A stretch of DNA of 64,000 nucleotides from Ignavibacteria bacterium (GTDB lineage Bacteria; Bacteroidota; Ignavibacteria; Tepidaquicellales; Tepidaquicellaceae). The position numbers and the translations under genes were made by a program. Positions within the stretch are counted from its first letter, which is position 1; each line of letters starts with the position of its first letter. Location: positions 1-64,000 of the forward strand of contig JAQTLX010000015.1 of assembly GCA_028714695.1 (NCBI GenBank), in the 5' to 3' direction. The notes under the pieces were generated by a model. The model searched no databases. It was given only the letters and a program-made list of their open reading frames with translations, and was not told the DNA's origin. This document shows, one piece after another, positions 28,341 through 37,224 of the stretch.

Positions 28341-28992
28341 CAATATAAAAATCAGATTTGCTAGAAAATTCCCAAAACTATTATATTTCTTTTTCTCAAC
28401 AACCTACAACCCTATTGAAGTACCGATAGATGCTGAAGCATACAGGCTTTTTACAGGTGTATATTTGAAAGAAGGTGATTCCGTTCTTGATGTAGGAGTA
28501 GGAATGGGATTCGGATTATTTGAAATGATGAAGAAGACAAAAAACTTATACGGCATTGACGTCGATAAGAAAGCCGTAAAGATTGTTAAGAAAAAATTCG
28601 ACAATTATGAGTCCATAAAATTCCGGCACTATAACGGCAGGATATTGCCATTCGATGATAATTCGTTTGATTTTATTATAAGTGTGGATGTGATAGAACA
28701 TGTAAAAAATTACAATAAATTTCTTTCCGAATTATACCGCGTATGCAGAAAAGGTTTTTTAATATCGACTCCCAATCGGCGCCCGGAAAACACCAAACCG
28801 GATGGAATGCCGATGAATTTCTGGCATCTGAGAGAATGGAATAAAGACGAACTGTTACAAATATTAGCAGAAAACGGTTTAAAGAAAATCGATTGGCATT
28901 TTATAAATGGCAGAAATGAAGGGCCCTTTCAGACTACGAATGAACCAGCCGGGATGTCACAAACATTGACTCCGTTTATTTACAAAGTATAG
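28330..28992 (+). CDS. Class I SAM-dependent methyltransferase
   Basis: The 220-residue product has motif I DSVLDVGVGMGFGLFEMMKK (about 50-69), LYGIDVDKKAVKIVKKKF, then DNSFDFIISVDVIEHVKNY and LYRVCRKGFLISTPNRR, a Methyltransf_11-type layout with an EH in the active-site region. The C-terminal part (MPMNFWHLREWNKDEL) resembles ubiquinone/menaquinone-type and sugar methyltransferases. It starts inside the end of the GNT-I-like gene, so the two are probably coupled. It probably modifies the sugar added by that enzyme, which is inference. Confidence 0.84.
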   Translation: MKIDNIKIRFARKFPKLLYFFFSTTYNPIEVPIDAEAYRLFTGVYLKEGDSVLDVGVGMGFGLFEMMKKTKNLYGIDVDKKAVKIVKKKFDNYESIKFRHYNGRILPFDDNSFDFIISVDVIEHVKNYNKFLSELYRVCRKGFLISTPNRRPENTKPDGMPMNFWHLREWNKDELLQILAENGLKKIDWHFINGRNEGPFQTTNEPAGMSQTLTPFIYKV

Positions 28993-28996
28993 TTAA

Positions 28997-30181
28997 TTGG
29001 AAAGGATTAGTTTGCTAAACAGGTTAAGAATTATCAGATATTATCTTTTTAATATTCTTCGATTAAAGAGCAAATCGAGTAATTTACCAATTTACGATAT
29101 TGATTTAACAAATAGTTTATCAAAGATACACAAAAAGAGAGTTTTGCTCTCTTATATTGTAGATGCGATTAATATTACCGACAAAAGTAATTATCACAAT
29201 GCAATAATAATATGCAGGAACATAATTCAGTCTTTTAACGAATTGGGATACTTGGTCGATTTAGTCGATTTTCGGGACCAATTCTTTAAACCGAGAAGGG
29301 AATATGAGATATTTGTCGGGCATGGAATGGTAAATTATATTAACATCATAAATGGATTGAATACAGATTGCCGGAAATTCTATTATGCAACAGGTTCGTA
29401 TTGGAAATTTCATAACGAGGAAGAAGAAAAAAGGTTTAACGATTTTTATAAAAGAACAGGCATCAAAGCGGAAGTTGACAGATATTTTCACACAGGAGAA
29501 GAACTTGCCCTGATGAACAGTGAAACGGTTATCTTAATGGGTAATAAGCAGACTCTTAAAACATACGATAAGTTTAAAAATGTTAAATTAATAAACGGAA
29601 TTGTTTCGGATGATTCGTATGACCATTACAATACAGATTGGAAACAGAGAAAGAATAATTTTCTTTACTTTGCAGGATACGGGAATATACATAAAGGGTT
29701 AGATTTGCTTATAGAGGCATTCAGCAAAACGAATTTGAATCTATGGATTGTTTCAAATCTAGACGATTCAATTCTTAAAGCATATAAAGATATATTAGAT
29801 TCAAGTTTGAATATCCGGGTAATAGGATTTGTCAATTACCGGACTGAAGAGTTTTACAAAATCATGAACAATTGTGCGTTTGTAATTCTTCCTTCATGCA
29901 GTGAGGGGTCGGCGCTATCAGTAAGTGAATGCATGATTTACGGCTTGCTGCCCGTCATAACGAATACATGCGGCATGGATATAGATGATTTTGGTTATTA
30001 CATACTACCATCAATTGAAGATATCAGACTGAAAATTTTGGAATTAAGCGAATTTAATGAAAGTGAGTTAAAAACGCGTTCTCAAAAAGCCTCGGAATAC
30101 GTAATTGATAATCTAAACGAAGAAAATTTCAGGAACAATTTTAAAAACATAATATTGCATAAGCACATTGAGCCGGTATAA
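28997..30181 (+). CDS. Glycosyltransferase, GT4-like
   Basis: The 394-residue product has a C-terminal GT-B half with FLYFAGYGNIHKGLDLLIEA, IRVIGFVNYRTEEFYKIMNN and FVILPSCSEGSALSVSECMI (E-x7-E spacing present), followed by GLLPVITNTCGMD. The N-terminal half is unusual, with KRVLLSYIVDAI and EIFVGHGMV. The frame starts at TTG (28997), but a second in-frame TTG at 29012 has AAAGGA placed 5 nt before it and may be the real start. It overlaps the following glycosyltransferase by 14 nt. It transfers a sugar of unknown type. Confidence 0.78.
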   Translation: MERISLLNRLRIIRYYLFNILRLKSKSSNLPIYDIDLTNSLSKIHKKRVLLSYIVDAINITDKSNYHNAIIICRNIIQSFNELGYLVDLVDFRDQFFKPRREYEIFVGHGMVNYINIINGLNTDCRKFYYATGSYWKFHNEEEEKRFNDFYKRTGIKAEVDRYFHTGEELALMNSETVILMGNKQTLKTYDKFKNVKLINGIVSDDSYDHYNTDWKQRKNNFLYFAGYGNIHKGLDLLIEAFSKTNLNLWIVSNLDDSILKAYKDILDSSLNIRVIGFVNYRTEEFYKIMNNCAFVILPSCSEGSALSVSECMIYGLLPVITNTCGMDIDDFGYYILPSIEDIRLKILELSEFNESELKTRSQKASEYVIDNLNEENFRNNFKNIILHKHIEPV

Positions 30182-31271
30182 AATTGCCCATATCACACAA
30201 TTCTATTATCCAATAATCGGAGGTCAGCAGTTATATATTAAAAATCTTATAGATTTATTAGGAGATGAAATAGAGCAGTTCGTGATACAGGGGTGGCTTG
30301 AAAAATCAAATTATAATTACGTAAAGAATTTAAGTAACTTCGGAAGCCAGATAGAATCCAGAATGGGAAGATTATTCCCATATTTTTCCTGGTACCGGAG
30401 TCTGTACTCATTAAAATTTGAGAAAAAATTATTAAAATCATTTGACAAATTGCTGTTACATTATCCTTTTTTCTATCCATCCGTTAAATGGCATGAAGAT
30501 ATCATAGTTTTATCTCACGGAGTATTATGGAACAGACCGTTTAAGGATAGAACAGACAGGGTATTTAAAAAACTCGCTGTCGAAACAAAGAAAAAATGCA
30601 AGATTGTTTCAAACGATACAGATTATCTTCGTGAGATCGGGATAGATGCGAAACCAATGCAAAATGAATTCTGCGAAATAGAAAAAAATGTATTCTATTT
30701 TCCAAATTGCGTTGACACTGATATTTTTTGCCCTTCAGAGTCCAAGAAAGAAAACATAATACTTGTACCGAGAAATCTCAGACCTGACAGGGGCATCCAT
30801 TTGGCAATAGAATCATTTGGATTGATATCAAAACATTTTCCTGATTACAGATTAGTAATCGTGGGCGCACTTTATGAAGGCAGTAATTATTTCAATAATT
30901 GTATTTCCATTGCAAAAGATTATAACATCATTGATAAGATGGAAATGCATAGTACGGTTTCGCAAAATAAGTTACTGAATTTTTACAGACGCGCTAAATT
31001 AACTTTGATACCGTCGATTGATTTCGAAGGCACATCATTAAGTGCATTGGAATCGATGGCATGCGGGACTCCCGTAATTTCAACTAATGTCGGAGGATTG
31101 GCAGATATACCTTGTGTACATGCAGAGACTAATTCCGCGGATTTTTCGGAGAAAATTATATATGTATTAAATAATTTGGAAATTTTTTCCAAAGAACAAA
31201 CTCAATCTGTAAACTTAAGGTTCAATATCGGCAAATGGACATCAAATTGGAATAAACTGTTAACAACTTAA
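30168..31271 (+). CDS. Glycosyltransferase family 4
   Basis: The 367-residue product begins (TTG) YKIAHITQFYYPIIGGQQLY, the donor-domain pattern FYPxxGG typical of GT4 enzymes. It continues with IILVPRNLRPDRGIHLAIES, IVGALYEGSNYFNN and FEGTSLSALESMACGTPVIS containing the E-x7-E motif, followed by GGLADI. This is a clear retaining GT-B glycosyltransferase. Its start overlaps the previous gene by 14 nt and it ends 2 nt before the acyltransferase gene. Confidence 0.87.
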   Translation: MSRYKIAHITQFYYPIIGGQQLYIKNLIDLLGDEIEQFVIQGWLEKSNYNYVKNLSNFGSQIESRMGRLFPYFSWYRSLYSLKFEKKLLKSFDKLLLHYPFFYPSVKWHEDIIVLSHGVLWNRPFKDRTDRVFKKLAVETKKKCKIVSNDTDYLREIGIDAKPMQNEFCEIEKNVFYFPNCVDTDIFCPSESKKENIILVPRNLRPDRGIHLAIESFGLISKHFPDYRLVIVGALYEGSNYFNNCISIAKDYNIIDKMEMHSTVSQNKLLNFYRRAKLTLIPSIDFEGTSLSALESMACGTPVISTNVGGLADIPCVHAETNSADFSEKIIYVLNNLEIFSKEQTQSVNLRFNIGKWTSNWNKLLTT

Positions 31272-31273
31272 TT

Positions 31274-31822
31274 ATGAAAAGTTTATTAATCAGATTGTAT
31301 AATATATTTATCCCTCTTGAGTTTTTATTGCTAAGATTGACCGGATATTTTCCTTCCCATCATATACGGAAATTATTTTACAGGATTTTCGGTGTACATA
31401 TAGGCAAAGGTTCCCATATATACATGGGGGCTGAGATTCGCAATCCAAGATGGCTTAAAATTGGCAATAATACTTCAATCGGGCATAGAGTCATTCTCGA
31501 TGCCCGCGGCAGAATTACAATCGGGAACAGCGTCAATATAAGCACGGGAGTATGGATTTGGACCGCTCAGCATGATACTAACTCAAAAATATTTGACGTT
31601 TACATTAAACCGGTCGTAATTAATGATTACGCCTGGGTTAGTTGCAGAAGCATAATACTTCCCGGTGTTACAATAGGAAAAGGCGCTGTAGTGGCTGCAG
31701 GGGCAGTTGTTACCAAAGATGTTGAGCCGTATACTATAGTCGGAGGAATCCCGGCTAAGCCTATAGGCAAAAGAACAGAAGATCTGGATTACAAACTCGA
31801 CGGCTATTTGCACATGATATAA
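31274..31822 (+). CDS. Left-handed beta-helix O-acyltransferase (WcaF-like)
   Basis: The 182-residue product carries hexapeptide repeats from about residue 50 on (IGNNTSIGHRVILDARGRIT, then ILPGVTIGKGAVVAAGAVV), the conserved active-site AQHDTN region near residue 98, and the exit phrase YTIVGGIPAKPIGKR. This is the LbH acetyltransferase family that acetylates sugar hydroxyl groups using acetyl-CoA. A hydrophobic N-terminus (LIRLYNIFIPLEFLLLRL) may bring it to the membrane. It is followed by a 63-nt gap with a small heptamer repeat. Confidence 0.88.
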   Translation: MKSLLIRLYNIFIPLEFLLLRLTGYFPSHHIRKLFYRIFGVHIGKGSHIYMGAEIRNPRWLKIGNNTSIGHRVILDARGRITIGNSVNISTGVWIWTAQHDTNSKIFDVYIKPVVINDYAWVSCRSIILPGVTIGKGAVVAAGAVVTKDVEPYTIVGGIPAKPIGKRTEDLDYKLDGYLHMI

Positions 31823-31832
31823 TATCGATTAA

Positions 31833-31853
31833 CAATTAGCAATTAGCAATTAA
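31833..31853. repeat. Three tandem copies of a 7-bp unit
   Basis: CAATTAG, CAATTAG and CAATTAA stand head to tail in the gap between the acyltransferase and the next glycosyltransferase gene. No function is evident. Confidence 0.6.
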
Positions 31854-31885
31854 CTTTTAATGGAAAGCATTAATAATTTGGTTTT

Positions 31886-32737
31886 ATGAAAGACAATCCG
31901 CTGGTTTCGATAATTATCCCCTCTTTTAATCAGGGTAAATATTTAGAAGAAACAATATCGTCCGTTCTGAATCAGGATTATAATAATTTCGAATTAATTG
32001 TAATTGACGGCGGTTCAAACGATAATTCGGTCGATATCATAAAAAGACACGCTGATAGAATAAAATACTGGATTAGTGAAAAAGACGAAGGACAGACAGA
32101 CGCGATTATCAAAGGTCTTAATAAGTCGGATGGCGAATATTTTATGTGGCTCTGCTCTGATGATGTTATGGAACCTTCGATGTTATCCGTTTCGGTTTAC
32201 TTTCATAAGAAATATCCCGATGCGGGTTTAACTTACGGTGACCGAATCCGCATAGACGCAAAAGGGAATATTTACAGCATGCAGAGATTCCCTGATTATA
32301 AAAAGTGGTTCATCAAATGGGGTTTCAGCATACCTCAGGAAACCACATTGATAAAAAAATCCGTCTACGACAAAACCGAAGGTCTGGACAAGAGTCTTCA
32401 TATGGGAATGGATTTTGATTTATGGTGCAAACTTAATAGGGTTTCGAATATTTATCATATCCCGGCATATCTCGGTAGATTCAGAAATCACGGAAGCAAT
32501 AAATCGGCGATATTCTCTAAGGAATATTCTGAGAATGGTTATAACGGCGTTTATACAAAAGAATATTATAATTTGTACTTGAAATATTTCGGTAAAAAAC
32601 CCGCGGAGTATAAAATATTTTTCAGAAATACTTACGAGCATTTTGCAGGCTTTATTGAAAGGCGCACGGTTAAATACAAAAAGGAAACCGAATTAATTAC
32701 AAAAATTCGATTAGATGAAAATACTTCTTCTGCATAA
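31886..32737 (+). CDS. Glycosyltransferase family 2
   Basis: The 283-residue product opens with VSIIIPSFNQGKYLEETISS (7-26), then VLNQDYNNFELIVIDGGSND, EKDEGQTDAIIKGLNKSDGE and MWLCSDDVMEPSML, the GT2 nucleotide- and metal-binding elements. IPQETTLIKKSVYDKTEGLD (about 151) and GMDFDLWCKL complete the GT-A fold. The GQTDAI segment is common in GT2 enzymes of capsule loci. Its last 23 nt overlap the next gene. Confidence 0.88.
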   Translation: MKDNPLVSIIIPSFNQGKYLEETISSVLNQDYNNFELIVIDGGSNDNSVDIIKRHADRIKYWISEKDEGQTDAIIKGLNKSDGEYFMWLCSDDVMEPSMLSVSVYFHKKYPDAGLTYGDRIRIDAKGNIYSMQRFPDYKKWFIKWGFSIPQETTLIKKSVYDKTEGLDKSLHMGMDFDLWCKLNRVSNIYHIPAYLGRFRNHGSNKSAIFSKEYSENGYNGVYTKEYYNLYLKYFGKKPAEYKIFFRNTYEHFAGFIERRTVKYKKETELITKIRLDENTSSA

Positions 32738-33968
32738 TAAGATTCCGGTACCGTTATCTCACGCAGGGATAAACAAGGGAATTACTAATTACATAAATGT
32801 AATAAAAGAACAACACAATATTGATTTTCTATGCCCTTACTATACAAATGAAGATGACGAAGAAATCAATAAGTTCGAAAAGGATTTTATAAAAGTTATT
32901 AAAGTGCGCGTCAATTCCTGTTTCCCGTCAAAATACGATACACTTAAATCAAAAATTAAGTATTACGGCAATACATATTTAAAAAACATTCCCGGAATTG
33001 TAAATCTTTACCGGTTCAAAGAGATTGAATCAAAATTAAAAGATTTACTCGCGAATAATGATTACGATTTAATACAGGTATACAGTTTATATATGTGTTC
33101 TTATGTAGAATCGATTCAGGAATACAGCAAAAACATTGTATTAGGACCTATCGATGATGAAATAGAAGCCTCCAGACTTATAATCGAGTATAAAACGGGA
33201 AAACAAAAATTAACGGCTAAAGTAAATTACAATATCAACCGCAATTATTTCGGCAAAATATACAATCAGTGCAGAAATGTTTTGTTTTTTTCAAAGAAAG
33301 ATATTGAGACTACAAACAAAGAATTTAATCTTGGAGATAAAGCGAAGTTATGCCTGATACCTCACGAACTGGATGAAAAAATGGACTATGCAGCATCAAA
33401 CCCTTACCCATCGGATTCCCGTTCTATTTTGTTTGTCGGTTCGCTGTCCCCTTTTTTCAATCAGGATGCAGTTAAGTATTTCGTTTCGGAAATTTTCCCG
33501 AAGATTCTTAAAGAAATACCTGATTCTTTGTTTTATATTGTAGGACAGGGAGCACCGCAGGAAATTATTGATTTAGGTAAGCGGAAAAATGTTATTGTAA
33601 CCGGTAAAGTAAGTGATGACGAATTAAAGAGTTATATAATTCACGCCGATGTTTATGTTTCGCCTTTAAGAACCGGGACAGGATTAAAGACAAAAATCAT
33701 AGAGGCGTTGAAGTTCGGAAAAGCAATTGTGTCGACATCTCATTCACTTAATGCTTTATGGGGATTTAACGATGACAATATCCGAATAACAGATGATACA
33801 ACAGTGTTTTCAAAAGAAATTGTGACTATATTAAATAATGAGAACAGGAAATTGCAACTTGGGAAAAATGCAAGAATTTTATTTGAAAATGAATATTCAA
33901 ACAAAGCGTTGAAACCGAAATTATTGGAAGTGATAAACGGATTAAATAAAAGCAACAATGGAAAATAA
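32715..33968 (+). CDS. Glycosyltransferase family 4
   Basis: The 417-residue product starts KILLLHNKIPVPLSHAGINK and has a C-terminal GT-B half with SRSILFVGSLSPFFNQDAVK, YIVGQGAPQEIIDLG and YVSPLRTGTGLKTKIIEALK, then FGKAIVSTSHSLNAL. The TGTGLKTKxxEA pattern is typical of GT4 enzymes related to sugar transferases with PEP-CTERM/XrtA or capsule loci. It overlaps the previous gene by 23 nt and the next by 11 nt, so it sits in a translationally coupled run. Confidence 0.87.
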   Translation: MKILLLHNKIPVPLSHAGINKGITNYINVIKEQHNIDFLCPYYTNEDDEEINKFEKDFIKVIKVRVNSCFPSKYDTLKSKIKYYGNTYLKNIPGIVNLYRFKEIESKLKDLLANNDYDLIQVYSLYMCSYVESIQEYSKNIVLGPIDDEIEASRLIIEYKTGKQKLTAKVNYNINRNYFGKIYNQCRNVLFFSKKDIETTNKEFNLGDKAKLCLIPHELDEKMDYAASNPYPSDSRSILFVGSLSPFFNQDAVKYFVSEIFPKILKEIPDSLFYIVGQGAPQEIIDLGKRKNVIVTGKVSDDELKSYIIHADVYVSPLRTGTGLKTKIIEALKFGKAIVSTSHSLNALWGFNDDNIRITDDTTVFSKEIVTILNNENRKLQLGKNARILFENEYSNKALKPKLLEVINGLNKSNNGK

Positions 33969-35466
33969 GATAGTTTCGTTTCATAAGTTTTTGGAAAAAA
34001 CAGTTTATCCCGAATTTCCGTTCAATCCTCCTGAAATTTTTCCCGAATTCAGTTCGTTTGATTACATGAAAATAAACAGCGGCAACAAAATTTATTCCGC
34101 TGTCAGAGATTTGCTCGTAAATTTTGAATTCGATAAAAATAATATCGGGAATGAGAATTGGAATCCGTTTGGTGATTTTGTGAAAGAAGGACAGAAAATA
34201 TTAATTAAACCGAATTTAGTTACACATTATCACGTCAAAGGCAAAGAGGGATTGCTCTGGAGTATATCAAACCCCTCTATAATAAGAGTACTAATAGATT
34301 ATTGTATTAAAGCGATTGGAAAGAGCGGAAAAATAATCATTGGCGATACACCGGTAGAAAGCTGCAAATTTGACGAGTTGACGGAAACCATCGGATTGAA
34401 ACAATTAATTAAATTCTACAACGAATCAGGCTACGATAATATCGAATTAATGGATTTCAGAACTTACGAAACGACATATTACCCGAACTCCAATATTGAG
34501 ACTAAAGAATTAATAGGCGATCCGGACGGATATACTGATATCGATTTGGGAAACAATAGCCTCTTTGACGAACTTGAGAAGAAAAAAGGTCCTCAGAATT
34601 ACTATACACTTGGAGACCATACGGTGAATCACGAAAATCCCCGCAGTAAAATCGAAGGATTACCGAATAAATATCACAAATTAAATAAACATATTTACAG
34701 GATACCAAATTCAGTTTTAACATGCGACTTTGTAATTAATGTAGCCAAATTGAAAACACATAAATTCGCGGGCTCTACACTTCTACTGAAAAATATCGTG
34801 GGTATTACACAGGGAAAAGAATTTTTACCTCACAGACGGCCGGGTACTCCGGAAGAAGGAGGCGATTCTTTCAGAGATTACCCTTCGGCGAAATATTTAT
34901 TCGGTATCAGAATGAAAAAAATATTTTTCAAGACTCTCGGGAATAAATTGTCGCTGACAGCAAAGAAAATCTATCATTTGGCTATACCGGAAAAACTTCC
35001 TCATGAAAAACATTCCGAACCTCTATGGGGCGACTGGCATGGAAACGATACAATATGGAGATCGATTCTTGATTTAAATATCATTCTGAAATACGCGAAT
35101 AAAAGCGGATTAAATTCAGTAAAACAAAGAAACTTCCTTGGAATTATAGACGGAGTAATCGGTATGGACCATGAAGGTCCTATGCAGGGTTTGCCGGTTG
35201 AAAGCAATTTAATCATTGCCTCCAAACAACCTGTTGCGGGTGATATACTCGGTTCTTATTTAATGGGTTTCAACCCAATGTACATACCTGTTATTGCCAA
35301 TTCGCGAAATATACGTAAATACGAAATTGACAATATTAATCTTAATACAGATAACATTTCGGGAAATATACCTCTCAACGAAGCAGTTTCAATATTTATT
35401 CCTACAAAAGGCTGGTATGATACTCTTTACAATACATTTATGGATTTCAAAAATTTCAACAAATGA
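33958..35466 (+). CDS. DUF362 domain protein
   Basis: The 502-residue product has the DUF362 features: EGQKILIKPNLVTHYHVKGK (about 76-95), GKIIIGDTPVES, VLTCDFVINVAKLKTHKFAG (about 254-273), LLLKNIVGITQGKE and GVIGMDHEGPMQG. No CxxC cluster for an iron-sulfur centre is visible, in contrast to some DUF362-ferredoxin proteins. DUF362 proteins are found in redox and cofactor contexts and recurrently in surface-polysaccharide loci; their reaction is unproven. It overlaps the preceding glycosyltransferase by 11 nt and the next small membrane protein by 4 nt. Confidence 0.85.
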   Translation: MENKIVSFHKFLEKTVYPEFPFNPPEIFPEFSSFDYMKINSGNKIYSAVRDLLVNFEFDKNNIGNENWNPFGDFVKEGQKILIKPNLVTHYHVKGKEGLLWSISNPSIIRVLIDYCIKAIGKSGKIIIGDTPVESCKFDELTETIGLKQLIKFYNESGYDNIELMDFRTYETTYYPNSNIETKELIGDPDGYTDIDLGNNSLFDELEKKKGPQNYYTLGDHTVNHENPRSKIEGLPNKYHKLNKHIYRIPNSVLTCDFVINVAKLKTHKFAGSTLLLKNIVGITQGKEFLPHRRPGTPEEGGDSFRDYPSAKYLFGIRMKKIFFKTLGNKLSLTAKKIYHLAIPEKLPHEKHSEPLWGDWHGNDTIWRSILDLNIILKYANKSGLNSVKQRNFLGIIDGVIGMDHEGPMQGLPVESNLIIASKQPVAGDILGSYLMGFNPMYIPVIANSRNIRKYEIDNINLNTDNISGNIPLNEAVSIFIPTKGWYDTLYNTFMDFKNFNK

Positions 35467-35987
35467 CGTACAAAACAATTAACGGAAATATATACAGCAT
35501 TGCGATATTCGATGTCGTTAGTATTACACTGGCATTTTTACTCCCCTCATTTGTTCATCTTGCCAATTTCAATTTATATCTTCTGGAACCTTTCAGAATA
35601 GTATTAATTTTTTCTTTTCTTCTTCGCAGCAGAGTCAATGCGGTATTATTGGCAATACTGCTTCCGGTGATTACGTTATTAATATCAAACCATCCCAGTT
35701 TATATAAAGGTTCAATAATCATTACCGAACTTCTGATTAATACGTTCTTAATTATTTTATTCGAAAAGAAGAACATGAATTATTTTCTTGCCTGCGCGGC
35801 ATCAATAATAATTTCAAAAATCTTCTACTATGGGATAAAGTATTTCTATTTAAGAAACGGTATTATGGAAGGAGATCTAATTGCCACGCCAATAATTACG
35901 CAAATTCTTGTCATGCTTTTGTTAAGCGCAGTGTATTATTTCTTAAACAGAAATATCGATTTCAAGAAAAGAAGTTTTAACAATTAA
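35463..35987 (+). CDS. Small multi-span membrane protein of unknown function
   Basis: The 174-residue product has five to six hydrophobic segments (about 10-30, 40-60, 62-78, 85-100, 105-125, 145-165) and ends in a basic tail. The segment ISNHPSLYKGSIIITELLIN resembles a conserved HP-x-x-K...EL-x-N pattern I associate with ECF-type substrate-binding (S) components, but the match is weak. No ATPase or EcfT partner is in the window. It overlaps the DUF362 gene by 4 nt and ends 6 nt before the asparagine-synthetase-like gene, so it probably belongs with both. Confidence 0.7.
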   Translation: MTYKTINGNIYSIAIFDVVSITLAFLLPSFVHLANFNLYLLEPFRIVLIFSFLLRSRVNAVLLAILLPVITLLISNHPSLYKGSIIITELLINTFLIILFEKKNMNYFLACAASIIISKIFYYGIKYFYLRNGIMEGDLIATPIITQILVMLLLSAVYYFLNRNIDFKKRSFNN

Positions 35988-35993
35988 TCGCTA

Positions 35994-37223
35994 TTGGATT
36001 TAATCAATCTAAATTCATTTCTTAAATTCGGTTACTTTCTTAAGTATCAAAGCAGTATTAAACTTGATTTTTCAGGTTTAAATAAATCGCGTTATTCCGG
36101 ATTAACTGAAAATGAGATTATTGAGACAGGAAGTAATTTATTTAAAAAAATTATATCAGAATATTTCGTTCCCGGGAAGAAACATGTTGTACCGTTAAGC
36201 GGAGGTCTGGACAGCAGGGGTTTGCTTGCGGCGCTTCTTGAATTTACTTCAGCGGAAAATATTTCTACATATACGTTCGGAACTCCTGGTGCGTATGATT
36301 TCGAAATAGGAAACACAATTGCAAAAAATACCGGGACAAAACATTTTGCAATGCCGTTAAACGAACATGAATATTCATTGAATGAGGAAATTGCTCTCTC
36401 GCAAAGGACAGACAGCCAAACATTTCTTTTCCATCACCCTCCTTTGAACATATTGGATAATCACTTTTCCGGTCATGTTATATGGTCGGGCTATATAGGT
36501 GATTGGATTGCCGGCTCCTATCTCAGGACTAATCCGGCTGATAATATTTTAGATGCTAAAAAAGGAATCATAGAAAAAGAAACGTTTTCAAGAAATATTA
36601 GACTTACTAATGTAAGTGATGACGAATTTAATAATTTGTTTGAATTGCATAATTCCATAAATCCCGATTTGCTGAGTTATGAAGAACAAATTGAAGCACA
36701 AAACAAACTTATAAAGAACACGGTCCCTAATATTCTTTTTGGCGGATTTAATTATATCACTCCTTATATAAACGCGGAATGGATTAATTTTTTAATGAAC
36801 CTTGACAATAAATTCAGGCATGACGAATATATCTTTAAAAAAATACTGTATAGATTATCTCCGCGTTTGTTCTCGATGCCTACAAAAACCAATTTAGGAT
36901 TGCCGTTGAACTCATCAGCCAACAGATTATTGATTAGAAGAATCATAAGGAAGGCAAAAAATATTTTTAACAGCCGTATATTCACTTTGTTCCCTGATAA
37001 AGGAATAAATTATATTTACTTCGCTGACGCGATAAGAAACAGGAGCGATATAAACAAACTGATACATTCATCCGTTATGGATTTATCGGAAAGAAATATC
37101 GTCGATTGGATTGATATCAAATCTATATGGAACAAGCATATTTCCAAGAATAAAAATTATTCGGAAGCATTAATTCTTCTGGCATCGCTTGAAATTCATT
37201 TAAAAGCGGGGAAAGTCGTATAG
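35994..37223 (+). CDS. Asparagine-synthetase-like protein lacking the glutaminase domain
   Basis: The 409-residue product contains the ATP pyrophosphatase loop PLSGGLDSRGLLAALLEF (about 67-84) and later IWSGYIGDWIAGSY and GGFNYITPYINAEWINFL, with ENISTYTFGTPGAYDFEIGN. These match the C-terminal synthetase domain of class B asparagine synthetases. The N-terminal Ntn glutaminase domain (with Cys2) is absent, the start being TTG at 35994. Related stand-alone synthetase domains occur in lasso-peptide and antibiotic systems and in surface-polysaccharide loci, where they may use ammonia or another amine, or make amides of uronic acids. The substrate is unknown. The next gene begins 1 nt after the stop. 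Confidence 0.82.
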   Translation: MDLINLNSFLKFGYFLKYQSSIKLDFSGLNKSRYSGLTENEIIETGSNLFKKIISEYFVPGKKHVVPLSGGLDSRGLLAALLEFTSAENISTYTFGTPGAYDFEIGNTIAKNTGTKHFAMPLNEHEYSLNEEIALSQRTDSQTFLFHHPPLNILDNHFSGHVIWSGYIGDWIAGSYLRTNPADNILDAKKGIIEKETFSRNIRLTNVSDDEFNNLFELHNSINPDLLSYEEQIEAQNKLIKNTVPNILFGGFNYITPYINAEWINFLMNLDNKFRHDEYIFKKILYRLSPRLFSMPTKTNLGLPLNSSANRLLIRRIIRKAKNIFNSRIFTLFPDKGINYIYFADAIRNRSDINKLIHSSVMDLSERNIVDWIDIKSIWNKHISKNKNYSEALILLASLEIHLKAGKVV

Positions 37224-37224
37224 A

